Shown here: positions 1-7,410 of the stretch, piece after piece | Layout of the letters: every line of letters begins with the position of its first letter | How positions within the stretch are numbered: position 1 is the stretch's first letter | From: CAZRZN01 sp964604565 | GTDB taxonomy: Bacteria > Pseudomonadota > Alphaproteobacteria > Rhodobacterales > Rhodobacteraceae | Reading direction: 5' to 3' | DNA length: 11,421 nt | NCBI GenBank assembly: GCA_964604565.1 | Contig: CAZRZN010000127.1 | Span: forward strand, 1-11,421 | The notes under the pieces: generated by a model | Told to the model about the DNA's origin: nothing | Databases searched by the model: none | The model's input: only the letters and a program-made list of their open reading frames with translations | Program-made: the position numbers and the translations under genes

Positions 1-1
1 G

Positions 2-901
2 CTGATCGGCGTGCGCGATCCGCTGGGCGTGCGCCCTCTGGTGCTGGGCAAACTGGGCGATGGCTGGGTTCTGTCGTCAGAGACCTGCGCGCTCGACATC
101 ATCGGCGCGACCTTCGAACGGGAAATCGCGCCCGGAGAGATGGTTGTCGTCACCGCTGAACACGGTGTGGAATCGCATTACCCGTTCCGTCCGCAAAAGC
201 CCCGTTTCTGCATCTTCGAGCATGTCTATTTTTCGCGCCCCGATTCGATCATCGGCGGGCGGTCCGTCTATGAAACCCGCCGCCAGATCGGTGTGGAACT
301 GGCCCGCGAAGCCCCGGTAGAGGCCGATCTGGTCTGTCCCGTGCCCGACAGCGGCACCCCGGCCGCGATTGGATTCGCCCATGAATCGGGCATTCCCTAC
401 GGCATGGGCATCGTGCGCAACCAATACATGGGCCGGACCTTCATCGAACCGACCGAACAGATCCGCAACATGGGCGTGCGGCTGAAGCTGAACGTCAACC
501 GCGCACTGATTCAGGGCAAGCGGGTCATCCTTGTGGACGACTCGGTGGTGCGCGGCACGACCTCGCGCAAGATCAAGGACATGGTGCTGGATGCCGGCGC
601 CGCAGAGGTGCATCTGCGTATCGCAAGCCCGCCCACCTCATGGCCCTGTTTCTACGGGGTCGACACGCCGCAGCGCGACAAGCTGCTGGCCGCCACCATG
701 TCCGAGGACGAGATGCGCGAGCATCTGGGCGTGGATAGCCTGAGGTTCGTGTCCCTTGATGGTCTTTACCGCGCGGTGGGCGAATCCTCGGGACGCAACG
801 ACGCCTGCCCGCAATATTGCGACGCCTGTTTCTCTGGAGAATACCCGGTCGAGCCTGCGGACATGATCGAAAAGGGTTTCCAGATGAAGGCCGCGGAATA
901 G
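2..901 (+). CDS. purF: Amidophosphoribosyltransferase PurF, 3' part (5' end outside window)
   Basis: This enzyme makes 5-phosphoribosylamine from PRPP and glutamine, the first committed step of purine synthesis, in the cytoplasm. The frame is open from base 2 and reads straight into the family sequence LIGVRDPLGVRPLVLG, so the gene begins upstream; about 300 of roughly 490 residues are present. The N-terminal nucleophile Cys and most of the glutaminase domain are missing. The PRPP-binding signature VILVDDSVVRGTT is at bases 524-562. Four cysteines match the [4Fe-4S] ligands of the Bacillus-type enzyme: codons 209-211 (PRFC), 647-649 (WPCFYG), 818-820 and 827-829 (YCDAC). The first two are 146 residues apart, as in B. 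subtilis C236/C382. This is therefore the iron-sulfur form and not the cluster-free E. coli form. It ends at TAG, followed by a hairpin. Confidence 0.97.
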   Translation: MIGVRDPLGVRPLVLGKLGDGWVLSSETCALDIIGATFEREIAPGEMVVVTAEHGVESHYPFRPQKPRFCIFEHVYFSRPDSIIGGRSVYETRRQIGVELAREAPVEADLVCPVPDSGTPAAIGFAHESGIPYGMGIVRNQYMGRTFIEPTEQIRNMGVRLKLNVNRALIQGKRVILVDDSVVRGTTSRKIKDMVLDAGAAEVHLRIASPPTSWPCFYGVDTPQRDKLLAATMSEDEMREHLGVDSLRFVSLDGLYRAVGESSGRNDACPQYCDACFSGEYPVEPADMIEKGFQMKAAE

Positions 902-905
902 CCTC

Positions 906-935
906 GACGGCGCGCATTTTCCATGGCGCGCCGTC
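906..935 (+). terminator. GC-rich hairpin after purF (possible terminator)
   Basis: A perfect 10-bp inverted repeat (906-915 with 926-935, arm GACGGCGCGC) encloses a 10-base loop and starts five bases after the purF stop. No T-run follows, so it is not a canonical intrinsic terminator; it may slow polymerase or protect the 3' end of the mRNA. The SDR gene follows 49 bases further on and could still be cotranscribed. Confidence 0.35.
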
Positions 936-984
936 CTGCATTGCACGTCTTGACCCGACCGTGAAAGCGCGGCAATAGCCCGAC

Positions 985-1641
985 ATGACCAAGATTGCCC
1001 TCATCACCGGCGCCTCTCGCGGCCTCGGCTTTGCCTTGGCCGAGGCGCTGGCCCCGGACCATCACATCATCGCCGTCGCCCGCACCGTTGGCGGCCTCGA
1101 AGAGCTGGACGACCGCATTCAGGCGAAAGGCGGCAGCGCCACGCTTGCGCCGATGGACGTGACCGACCGCGACGCCATGGCCCATCTGTGCCGGTCGATC
1201 CATGATCGGTGGTCAGGTGATGCCGGGACAGCGCCGCTGTCGCTTTGGGCGCATTGCGCCGTCCATGCCGCGGCCTTGACCCCGACACCGCATCTGGACC
1301 CCAAGGACTGGCAGAAATCGCTGTCCATCAACGCGGACGCGATGGGACATCTGATCCCCTTTGTCGCCCCGCTTTTGGGGGAAACCGGGCAGGCCTTGTT
1401 TTTCGACGATCCCTGCGGGGGACAGAAGTTCCACGGCTATTACGGCAGCACGAAAGCGTTGCAGATCGCACTTGCGCGCAGTTGGGCCGCCGAGACGGGG
1501 CGCACAGGTCCAAGGGTCAGCATCTTGCAACCACGGCCGATGGCCACCGCCACGCGCGCGCGGTTCTATCCGGGCGAGAAGGCGGAGAGCCTCGCCTCCC
1601 CCGCGGCTGAGGCTCAGCGCCTGCTGGCCACACTGGAATAG
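985..1641 (+). CDS. Short-chain dehydrogenase/reductase-like protein with atypical active site
   Basis: This is a 218-residue Rossmann-fold protein; substrate unknown. The start gives MTKIALITGASRGLG, placing the dinucleotide-binding TGxxxGxG motif at residues 8-15 as in classical SDRs. D58-V59 is the usual adenine-ring contact, N116 (SINADA) is the helix-4 Asn, and Y153-xxx-K157 (YGSTK) is the catalytic pair. Two hallmark elements deviate. The NNAG strand-4 motif is replaced by HCAVHA (about 90-95), and the strand-5 segment that normally carries the catalytic Ser reads FFDDP (139-143), with D142 where Ser is expected. At 218 residues it is shorter than the usual 240-260. It follows purF on the same strand after 83 bases. 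A weak Shine-Dalgarno region precedes ATG. It may have an altered mechanism or be a non-enzymatic NAD(P)-binding protein. Family assignment is firm; activity is open. Confidence 0.85.
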   Translation: MTKIALITGASRGLGFALAEALAPDHHIIAVARTVGGLEELDDRIQAKGGSATLAPMDVTDRDAMAHLCRSIHDRWSGDAGTAPLSLWAHCAVHAAALTPTPHLDPKDWQKSLSINADAMGHLIPFVAPLLGETGQALFFDDPCGGQKFHGYYGSTKALQIALARSWAAETGRTGPRVSILQPRPMATATRARFYPGEKAESLASPAAEAQRLLATLE

Positions 1642-2012
1642 GCATCCCGCCACGGTCGACAATCCGGCCCGCGCTGCCGGGTCGTCGCTGTCGGCCTGAC
1701 ACCGGGATCGGGCCAATTCCGGAGCCGAGCGGAACAAGGCCGGCACGCCTCCGCGCGCGTTTCGGAACAAACAGACCGAAAATGTTCGCAGCCCGTCGCC
1801 CCGGCGCCCCAAGCGACCAGCAATGCCGGATGTTTCGATTGTTTCCGAAACACGGTGAACCACCTTGAAAATGCGCTCCTACGCGCGGCCCGCCGGGGTC
1901 GCGGCGTTAACACGGCGCGCGTGGCGGCACACTCTCATGCGGATGTGTACCGCCGCTTGCCCTGCGCCCCCCCTTTGACTAGAGAGTAACAAACCAACGC
2001 AGGCGGCCTTTC
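1642..2012 (+). other. 371-base gene-free region upstream of surE
   Basis: No open frame here has convincing protein character; those that exist are Arg/Pro/Ala-rich shadows of GC-rich DNA. The region holds an inverted repeat TTTCGG/CCGAAA (1760-1765 and 1776-1781) and the stronger palindrome at 1831-1852, listed separately. Near the 3' end a possible promoter reads TTGCCC (1957-1962), 17 bases, TAGAGA (1980-1985). It is weak, and TTGACT at 1975-1980 lacks a -10 partner. The surE ribosome site is probably AGGCGG (2001-2006), six bases before ATG. This region most likely carries the promoter of the surE cluster. Confidence 0.5.
1831..1852. promoter_or_regulatory. Operator-like palindrome TGTTTC-C-GAAACA with extra half-site
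   Basis: Bases 1840-1852 form a perfect 6-bp-arm palindrome (TGTTTC, one base, GAAACA). A third half-site, TGTTTCG, lies at 1831-1837 and can pair instead with CGAAACA at 1846-1852. The arrangement resembles operators of dimeric helix-turn-helix repressors such as the TetR family. It lies 161 bases before surE. No regulator for it is evident in the window; function is inferred only from symmetry. Confidence 0.35.
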
Positions 2013-2798
2013 ATGCGCATTCTCATCACCAACGACGACGGCATCAATGCGCCGGGACTGAGCGTGCTTTGCGACATTGCCCAAGACCTTGCCGGACCCG
2101 ATGGCGAGGTCTGGACCGTGGCACCCGCCTTTGAACAATCCGGCGTGGCGCATTGTATTTCCTATACCCACCCGACGATGATCGCGAAGATGGACGAGCG
2201 CCGTTTCGCCGCCGAGGGGAGCCCGGCGGATTGCGTGCTGGCAGGATTGCACGACGTGCTCAAGGACGTGCCGCCCGATCTGGTTCTGTCGGGGGTGAAC
2301 AGGGGCAACAACTCGGCTGAGAATGCGCTTTATTCCGGCACACTGGGCGGCGCGCTGGAAGCGGCGTTGCAGGGTCTTCCGGCCATCGCCCTGTCGCAAT
2401 ACTACGGCCCGGAGAATGTGAATCTCGACAATCCGTTCGAGGCCGCCGCCGCCCATGGCGCGGACACCATCCGCCAGATCCTTGCCAAGGATCCCGGCGA
2501 GCAGCCCGGCTACCGTCTGTTCTACAATGTGAACTTCCCGCCCGTCCCGGCGGCGCAGGTCAAGGGCACCGTGGCCGCGCCCCAGGGTTTTCGCCGGGGC
2601 ACGCACTTCTCGACGGAGGCCATGCACTCGCCCTCCGGGCGCCGCTTTCTCTGGGTCAGGGGCGGGGACCAACGTGCCCCGACAGATCCCGGCAGCGATG
2701 CGGACATGAATCTCAAGGGATTTGTCACGGTCACGCCGATGCGGGCCGACCTGACCGACCACACCGCACTGGACGCGCTGAAAGACGCCTTTTCATGA
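2013..2798 (+). CDS. surE: 5'/3'-nucleotidase SurE
   Basis: SurE is a metal-dependent phosphatase that removes phosphate from nucleoside 5'- and 3'-monophosphates and is linked to stationary-phase survival. The 261-residue length is normal for the family. Metal-site residues are all present: D8 and D9 in MRILITNDDGINAPG, S43 in EQSGVAH, and N96 in SGVNRGNN (93-100). The conserved YSGTLGGALEA follows at 107-117. The start is fixed by MRILITNDDG, the invariant N-terminus of the family. Its TGA overlaps the ATG of pcm by four bases (ATGA), implying translational coupling. The order surE-pcm-nlpD matches the E. coli cluster that precedes rpoS; no rpoS follows here, as expected in alphaproteobacteria. 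Confidence 0.97.
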   Translation: MRILITNDDGINAPGLSVLCDIAQDLAGPDGEVWTVAPAFEQSGVAHCISYTHPTMIAKMDERRFAAEGSPADCVLAGLHDVLKDVPPDLVLSGVNRGNNSAENALYSGTLGGALEAALQGLPAIALSQYYGPENVNLDNPFEAAAAHGADTIRQILAKDPGEQPGYRLFYNVNFPPVPAAQVKGTVAAPQGFRRGTHFSTEAMHSPSGRRFLWVRGGDQRAPTDPGSDADMNLKGFVTVTPMRADLTDHTALDALKDAFS

Positions 2799-3436
2799 GC
2801 TTCGATGCCGAAGCGAAGATGCAGTTCCTCTTTGCCCTGCGATCCAAGGGTGTCACCGACAAACTTGTGCTGAACGCAATGGAAAAGGTCGATCGCGGCC
2901 TTTTTATCCAAGGCTACTTTTCGGAGCGTGCCTACGACGACATGCCCCTGCCCATCGCCTGCGGGCAGACGATCTCTCAACCTTCTGTCGTCGCGCTCAT
3001 GACACAGGCGCTGAAGGTCGGCGCAAGGGACAAGGTGCTGGAGGTCGGCACCGGCTCCGGCTATCAGGCGGCGATCCTCGCGCAGCTTGCCCGGCGGGTC
3101 TATACCGTCGACCGGCATCGCCGTCTGGTTCAGGCGGCGCGGCTGGTGTTCGAACGGCTCGAATTGACCAATATCACCGCCTTTACGGCCGATGGCTCCT
3201 TCGGTCTGGCGGATCAGGCACCCTTTGACCGCATCATTGTGACCGCCGCCGCCGAAGACCCCCCAGGCCCGCTCTTGGCGCAATTGAAGATTGGCGGTAT
3301 AATGGTGGTGCCGGTCGGGCAATCCGACACCGTGCAGCACCTGATCCGCGTCACGCGCACTGAAAGCGGATTCGACTATCACGAGTTGCGCCCCGTGCGT
3401 TTCGTGCCGCTGGTCGAGGGGCTGGGCAAGGATTGA
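2795..3436 (+). CDS. pcm: Protein-L-isoaspartate O-methyltransferase
   Basis: This cytoplasmic repair enzyme uses S-adenosylmethionine to methylate isoaspartyl residues formed by protein ageing, so that they can revert to aspartate. The protein has 213 residues, a typical size. The family signature LPIACGQTISQPSVVA is at 52-67, with the substrate-site Ser at S61. SAM motif I is VLEVGTGSGYQ (81-91), the acidic motif II region is YTVDRHRRL (103-111), the DG motif is at 133-134, and RIIVTAA (146-152) forms the next strand. The C-terminal FVPLVEG block (203-209) is also typical. It overlaps surE by four bases and lies 78 bases before the LysM/LytM lipoprotein gene, so all three probably form one operon. 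Confidence 0.96.
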   Translation: MSFDAEAKMQFLFALRSKGVTDKLVLNAMEKVDRGLFIQGYFSERAYDDMPLPIACGQTISQPSVVALMTQALKVGARDKVLEVGTGSGYQAAILAQLARRVYTVDRHRRLVQAARLVFERLELTNITAFTADGSFGLADQAPFDRIIVTAAAEDPPGPLLAQLKIGGIMVVPVGQSDTVQHLIRVTRTESGFDYHELRPVRFVPLVEGLGKD

Positions 3437-3514
3437 CCTATCGGCGTGGCGTGGACCCGCGCGCCGCCAACCAGTGATGCCCCGGTCACAAGGGGTGCAT
3501 GTGAGGATATCGAG

Positions 3515-4675
3515 ATGACATTTGCCTCCCGCCCCATGACGGCCCTCGCGCTGATCGGCCTTTTATCGGCCTGCAACGACGGCGTGGACCTTGATCTGCG
3601 AAGTGGTATCGGCGGCTCGGTCGACACCAGCGAGGCCGCAATCAGCGCGACGACAGATCTGCCCGATCCCGACGATCGCGGAATCATATCCTACCCCAAT
3701 TATCAGGTCGCCGTCGCCCGGCGCGGCGATACGCTGGCGGATCTGGCCTCGCGCATCGGCGTGGCCGCAGACGAACTTGGCCGCTACAACGGCATCCGGC
3801 CTGCCGATCCGCTGCGGCGCGGAGAGATCATCGCCCTGCCCCGCCGGGTCTCCGAACCTTCACCCGCCACGGGCGCCGCGACTACCGGGCCTATCCGGCC
3901 GCCATCGGACGTGGATGTCACGACGCTGGCCAGCAATGCCATCAACAACGCACCCGATACCAGCCGCCGCGGCACGGGCGCCGCAGCCGGGGTCGAGCCG
4001 ATCCGCCACAGGGTCGAACGTGGGGAAACCGCCTTTACAATCGCGCGCCTCTACAATGTTACTCCGCGCTCGCTGGCGGATTGGAATGCGCTCGACCGCG
4101 ATTTCTCCATTCGCGAGGGACAACACCTGCTGATCCCGGTGGTGCAGACTCCGGAACCCCAGAGCCGGGAACGGGAGGTTCCGGCACCCGGATCCGGATC
4201 GCCGACCCCGACGCCGCCGTCTGCCGCAACCGCGCTGCCGACAGAGACGCCCCCGGCGCGCAGCACACCGGAACCTGAGCCGGAAGAGCCGGTCGCCGAC
4301 ATCGGGCAGAACACTGCGAAACCCACCGGCAGCATGTCCATGCCGGTCAACGGGCCAATCATTCGCGAATATAATGCCAGCAGCAACCCGGGCATCGACA
4401 TCAGCGCCTCTCCCGGAACGCCGGTCAGCGCGGCGGCCAGCGGATCGGTCATCAGCGTGAGCAAGAAGACCGACGGCGCAAGTTTTGTCATCGTTCGCCA
4501 TGCGGACAATGTGAACACGGTCTATCTGAATGTCGCGGATATCGGTGTCGCCGTCGGTGACCCTGTCAGTCGCGGCCAGCAGATCGGTCGCGTGGCACCC
4601 GGGGATGTCGGCTTCCTGCATTTCGAGGTGCGCAAGGGTCTCGATAGTACCGACCCGATGGATTACCTGCGCTGA
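3515..4675 (+). CDS. nlpD: NlpD-like lipoprotein: two LysM domains and a degenerate LytM (M23) domain
   Basis: This is a probable envelope lipoprotein that binds peptidoglycan and regulates cell-wall hydrolysis. The start at 3515 (386 residues) is chosen over the longer open frame (from 3446) because it follows GAGG by eight bases and gives a clean lipoprotein signal: R6, a hydrophobic stretch, then the lipobox LLSAC with C20 as the acylated residue. LysM 1 spans about 62-109 (RRGDTLADLASRIGV) and LysM 2 about 163-208 (VERGETAFTIARLYNV). A Pro/Glu/Thr-rich linker covers 210-270, and the LytM fold 276-386. In M23 enzymes zinc is held by HxxxD and HxH. Here the first His is N291 (NPGID, D295 kept), the Y-x-H His is N339 (YLN), and only H369 (LHFEVR) remains. 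It should therefore not be an active endopeptidase, resembling E. coli NlpD and EnvC, which activate amidases. It is the last gene of the surE cluster. Confidence 0.9.
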   Translation: MTFASRPMTALALIGLLSACNDGVDLDLRSGIGGSVDTSEAAISATTDLPDPDDRGIISYPNYQVAVARRGDTLADLASRIGVAADELGRYNGIRPADPLRRGEIIALPRRVSEPSPATGAATTGPIRPPSDVDVTTLASNAINNAPDTSRRGTGAAAGVEPIRHRVERGETAFTIARLYNVTPRSLADWNALDRDFSIREGQHLLIPVVQTPEPQSREREVPAPGSGSPTPTPPSAATALPTETPPARSTPEPEPEEPVADIGQNTAKPTGSMSMPVNGPIIREYNASSNPGIDISASPGTPVSAAASGSVISVSKKTDGASFVIVRHADNVNTVYLNVADIGVAVGDPVSRGQQIGRVAPGDVGFLHFEVRKGLDSTDPMDYLR

Positions 4676-4876
4676 TCATAGCGGAAATCTGACCGACGAT
4701 CCGGATGATCTCGCTGGGCGGCGTCTTGCGCGGGCGCCCATCGGGCGGCGCGCCCTGTGAGTGCTGATCACGGTTGCGTGCCGCAGGTGCGATGCCGATG
4801 CAAAAGGCCATGCGTTGACGTCGGGAGGATGGTCGGCCTGCCTTTCCGCAGTCTGTCCGCCCGCAACAAGCCTTGC

Positions 4877-5740
4877 TCAGCCCAACGGCACGCCGTGGCG
4901 GCCCGCCAGATCGGTAAAGAACTGCCAAGCCACCCGGCCGGAGCGTGAGCCGCGTGTGGCTTGCCATTCCACGGCTTCGGCGCGCAACGCCTCTTCGGAA
5001 ATGCGGAGTTCGTAGGCATCGCAATAGCCCCGGACCATGGCAAGGTAGTCGTCCTGCGAACAGGGGTGAAAGCCGAGCCAGAGGCCGAAACGGTCCGAAA
5101 GGGAGACTTTCTCCTCCACCGCCTCGGACGGATTGATGGCAGAGGATCGTTCATTCTCGATCATGTCGCGCGGCATCAGGTGGCGGCGGTTGGAGGTCGC
5201 ATAGAACAGCACGTTCTCCGGCCGACCCTCGATTCCACCGTCCAGCACGGCCTTCAGGCTCTTGTAGCTTTGATCGTCGCCATCAAAGGACAGGTCATCG
5301 CAGAACAGCACAAACCGGTATGGCGCGTTCCGCAGAACTGTCAGAAGCCGCCCGACAGAGGACAGGTCGTCGCGCTGAAGCTCGACCAGCTTCAGATCCT
5401 GTCCCTCGGCACGCACGGTCGCATGGACCGCCTTGACGATGCTGGACTTGCCCATGCCCCGTGCGCCCCAGAGCAGCGCATTGTTCGCGGCAAGCCCCTT
5501 GGCGAACTGCCGGGTGTTGGTCAGCAGGGTGTCGCGCGATCGGTCAATTCCCACCAGAAGGTGAAGGTCGATCCGGCTGACTTGGTCGACCGGCAACAGC
5601 CGATCCGGCGCGACGTGCCAGACAAAGGCCTCGGCAGCGTCGAAATCCGGCGCGGCCTGAGGTGCCGGCGCCATACGCTCCAGCGCCTCAGAAATGCGGG
5701 TCAGGGCCGCGCCGTCATGTTGTGCCGTCCCGTCCTTCAT
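4877..5740 (-). CDS. AAA-type ATPase of the DUF815 family
   Basis: This is a 287-residue P-loop ATPase of unknown role, conserved in many bacteria under the DUF815 name. Walker A is GARGMGKS (92-99), Walker B is VLFCDDL (144-150) with D148-D149, sensor 1 is YATSNRRHLMP (180-190), and a candidate arginine finger is R217 in LSDRFGLWL. The N-terminal 60 residues are less typical and carry VDQVSRIDLHLLVGID. No membrane segment or signal is visible, so it should be cytoplasmic. Its ATG overlaps the tatC stop by four bases (ATGA), making it the last gene of the tatABC operon. It converges on the NlpD-like gene across about 200 bases that hold no clear terminator. The family is firm; a link to Tat export is inferred from operon structure alone. 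Confidence 0.92.
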   Translation of the reverse strand: MKDGTAQHDGAALTRISEALERMAPAPQAAPDFDAAEAFVWHVAPDRLLPVDQVSRIDLHLLVGIDRSRDTLLTNTRQFAKGLAANNALLWGARGMGKSSIVKAVHATVRAEGQDLKLVELQRDDLSSVGRLLTVLRNAPYRFVLFCDDLSFDGDDQSYKSLKAVLDGGIEGRPENVLFYATSNRRHLMPRDMIENERSSAINPSEAVEEKVSLSDRFGLWLGFHPCSQDDYLAMVRGYCDAYELRISEEALRAEAVEWQATRGSRSGRVAWQFFTDLAGRHGVPLG

Positions 5741-6669
5741 CCCTTGCGGTCCTCATCGAATTCCGCCGCCAGAGGATCATCCTCGGTGTCGGGCTCATCC
5801 TCAAACCACAGGCCCTGTGCGCGCAGCTCTGCCTCGCGCTTCTTCTCGACGCGCGAGACAAGGAAGATCGAGATTTCATAGAGCCCATAAACCACCGTGA
5901 ACAGGATCGCCTGCGTGATCACATCCGGCGGCGTGACCAGCGCGGCCAGCACAAGAATGGCGACGATGGCATATTTGCGCACGTTGCCCAGCCCCTCGGC
6001 GGACACAAGACCGGCCTTGCCCATCAGCGTCAGCAGGACGGGCAGTTGGAAACACAGCCCGAAGGCCATGATGAACACGAGCGTGATATGCAGCGACTCG
6101 TTGACCTTGCCGAAGAAGGTGACACGCATTCCAGACTGGGTTTCGGGCACGACCGCATTGGTCATCGGCGACTCGACCGTGCCGGACAACAGGTTTGCAA
6201 AGATCGAGCTGACGTCGGCAAAGCCGAGGAAGAAAGACATCGCCAGCGGCGTCACCACGAAATGCGCAAAGCTGGCGCCCAGCAGGAACATCACCGGAGA
6301 GGCGATCATGAAGGGCAGAAAAGCATTCTTTTCCGTGCGATACAGCCCAGGCGCGACGAAGCGCCAGAGCTGAAAGGAAATCACCGGAAAGGCCAGACCA
6401 AAGCCGAACACCATCGAGATTCGGAACAGAACAAAAAGGTATTCCTGCGGCGAGGTGTATTGCAGCGTCGGCGAGGGGTCGCCCAGATCGCGCAGCGTCG
6501 CCTCGATCGGTTGCAACAGGAATTGCAGGATCGGTTCCGCCACCAAGAAGGCCAGAATGATACCCACTAAAAAGGCCAGCACCGCGCGGATGAGGCGCGT
6601 GCGGAGTTCCGCCAGATGTTCGATCAGCGGGGCAGAGCTGTCTTCGATGTCGTCCTGGCCCTGGCTCAT
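5737..6669 (-). CDS. tatC: Sec-independent protein translocase subunit TatC
   Basis: TatC is the membrane receptor of the twin-arginine translocase; with TatB it recognises RR signal peptides of folded exported proteins. The signature HLAELRTR (18-25, with E21) precedes helix 1 (about 26-46). The conserved first periplasmic loop leads to LWRFVAPGLYRTEK, with E113 matching E. coli E103. Six membrane helices are visible, the last ones around 193-215, 232-248 and 251-271 (LVTPPDVITQ). At 310 residues it is longer than E. coli TatC (258). The extra length lies in the second periplasmic loop (about 151-187) and in a strongly acidic cytoplasmic tail (288-308). It overlaps tatB upstream and the ATPase gene downstream by four bases each, so the three are translationally coupled. 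Confidence 0.97.
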   Translation of the reverse strand: MSQGQDDIEDSSAPLIEHLAELRTRLIRAVLAFLVGIILAFLVAEPILQFLLQPIEATLRDLGDPSPTLQYTSPQEYLFVLFRISMVFGFGLAFPVISFQLWRFVAPGLYRTEKNAFLPFMIASPVMFLLGASFAHFVVTPLAMSFFLGFADVSSIFANLLSGTVESPMTNAVVPETQSGMRVTFFGKVNESLHITLVFIMAFGLCFQLPVLLTLMGKAGLVSAEGLGNVRKYAIVAILVLAALVTPPDVITQAILFTVVYGLYEISIFLVSRVEKKREAELRAQGLWFEDEPDTEDDPLAAEFDEDRKG

Positions 6670-7142
6670 GCCTTCTTGTCCCCTTCTGCGCCGTCGTCGG
6701 GCGTGGTCTGGTCAGCTGCGCTCACCGAGGCCTCCAGCTCATCCGCCCGTTTCTGGGCCGCGTCGGCCTCGCGCCGCATCCGTTCGGCAGACGCCCGGGC
6801 GGCGTTTGCCTCGATCTTTTTCTTGGCCTCGGCGCGTTCCTTTGACAGCTTTCCGGTCTCGCTGTCGGGATCGATGTTGGTCATCGACTTGGCCGCATCG
6901 CGCACACCGTCCATTGCACTGTTCACTGGGTTCGTCGCGCTCTTGAACGTCTTGGCCATGTCCTTGACCCCGGCATCGTCGGCCGCGTCATTCATCGCGC
7001 GGCTGAACTCTCGCGCCATGCCGCGCGCCTTGCCGACAAATCGGCCGACATTGCGGAACAGCACCGGCAGATCCTTTGGGCCGACGACGATCAGCGCCAC
7101 GATGCCAATGATCAGCAGTTCGCTGAAGCCGAGATCGAACAT
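6666..7142 (-). CDS. tatB: Twin-arginine translocase subunit TatB
   Basis: TatB partners TatC in the Tat substrate-receptor complex at the inner membrane. The 158-residue protein starts MFDLGFSELLIIGIVALIVVGPKDLP. This is the classical TatB N-terminus, with one transmembrane helix (about 5-20), the polar E8 and the GP hinge at 21-22. An amphipathic helix follows (about 23-60). Residues 95-140 are a highly charged Lys/Glu/Arg/Ala segment that is probably coiled coil, and the tail is acidic. MFD...E8 separates it from TatA. The start follows AAGGTG, placed nine bases upstream and overlapping the end of tatA. Six bases separate it from tatA, and its stop overlaps the tatC start. Confidence 0.95.
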   Translation of the reverse strand: MFDLGFSELLIIGIVALIVVGPKDLPVLFRNVGRFVGKARGMAREFSRAMNDAADDAGVKDMAKTFKSATNPVNSAMDGVRDAAKSMTNIDPDSETGKLSKERAEAKKKIEANAARASAERMRREADAAQKRADELEASVSAADQTTPDDGAEGDKKA

Positions 7143-7148
7143 GATCGG

Positions 7149-7373
7149 TTACACCTTGTCCTTGTCTTTTTCTTCGGGCGTGACGTCCTTGGCCTCTTCC
7201 GCCTGCTTGTCTTCGTCAAGGTCCTGTGTGCTGTCGCTCACGCCTTTCTTGAAGGCGGTGATGCCTTTGCCCACTTCGCCCATCAGCGACGAGATCTTGC
7301 CGCGGCCGAACAGGACCAGCACGACAATCGCGATCAGCAGTATGCCGGGAAGGCCGATATTTCCGATACCCAT
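7149..7373 (-). CDS. tatA: Twin-arginine translocase subunit TatA
   Basis: TatA oligomerises to form the protein-conducting part of the Tat system. The 74-residue protein has a short hydrophobic helix (about 7-22), the invariant FG pair (F22-G23 in LFGRGKI), an amphipathic helix (about 26-45) with the family's FKK (41-43), and an acidic Lys/Glu/Asp tail. It is first in the operon tatA-tatB-tatC-ATPase. AGGAG lies seven bases before ATG. The leader holds a perfect inverted repeat (7411-7431). The intergenic region is shared with a divergent WYL-type regulator gene. Confidence 0.95.
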   Translation of the reverse strand: MGIGNIGLPGILLIAIVVLVLFGRGKISSLMGEVGKGITAFKKGVSDSTQDLDEDKQAEEAKDVTPEEKDKDKV

Positions 7374-7410
7374 GATGTCTCTCCTCAGGTCGGCGGCACC
7401 CTCCGGGGTC

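Noticed and set aside
1213..1863. 216-codon - strand open frame across the SDR and the following gap
   Set aside because: Antisense to the well-supported SDR gene; Arg/Gly-rich shadow without motifs.
1975..2003. TTGACT as a -35 box for surE
   Set aside because: No -10-like hexamer at 16-18 bases; the expected position reads CGCAGG.
3446..3514. Upstream in-frame extension of the NlpD-like gene (23 extra codons)
   Set aside because: The internal ATG at 3515 has a ribosome site and gives a proper lipoprotein signal; the extension would bury it.
4676..4876. Possible remnant gene or terminator between the convergent NlpD-like and ATPase genes
   Set aside because: A 6-bp GGGCGC/GCGCCC stem (4732-4755) without a T-run, and a short - strand frame with some protein-like sequence, are too weak to call.
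5662..6570. 302-codon + strand open frame rich in Arg, His and Gln
   Set aside because: It lies antisense to tatC and the end of the ATPase gene, has no family resemblance and no ribosome site, and its odd composition reflects the complement of membrane-protein codons.
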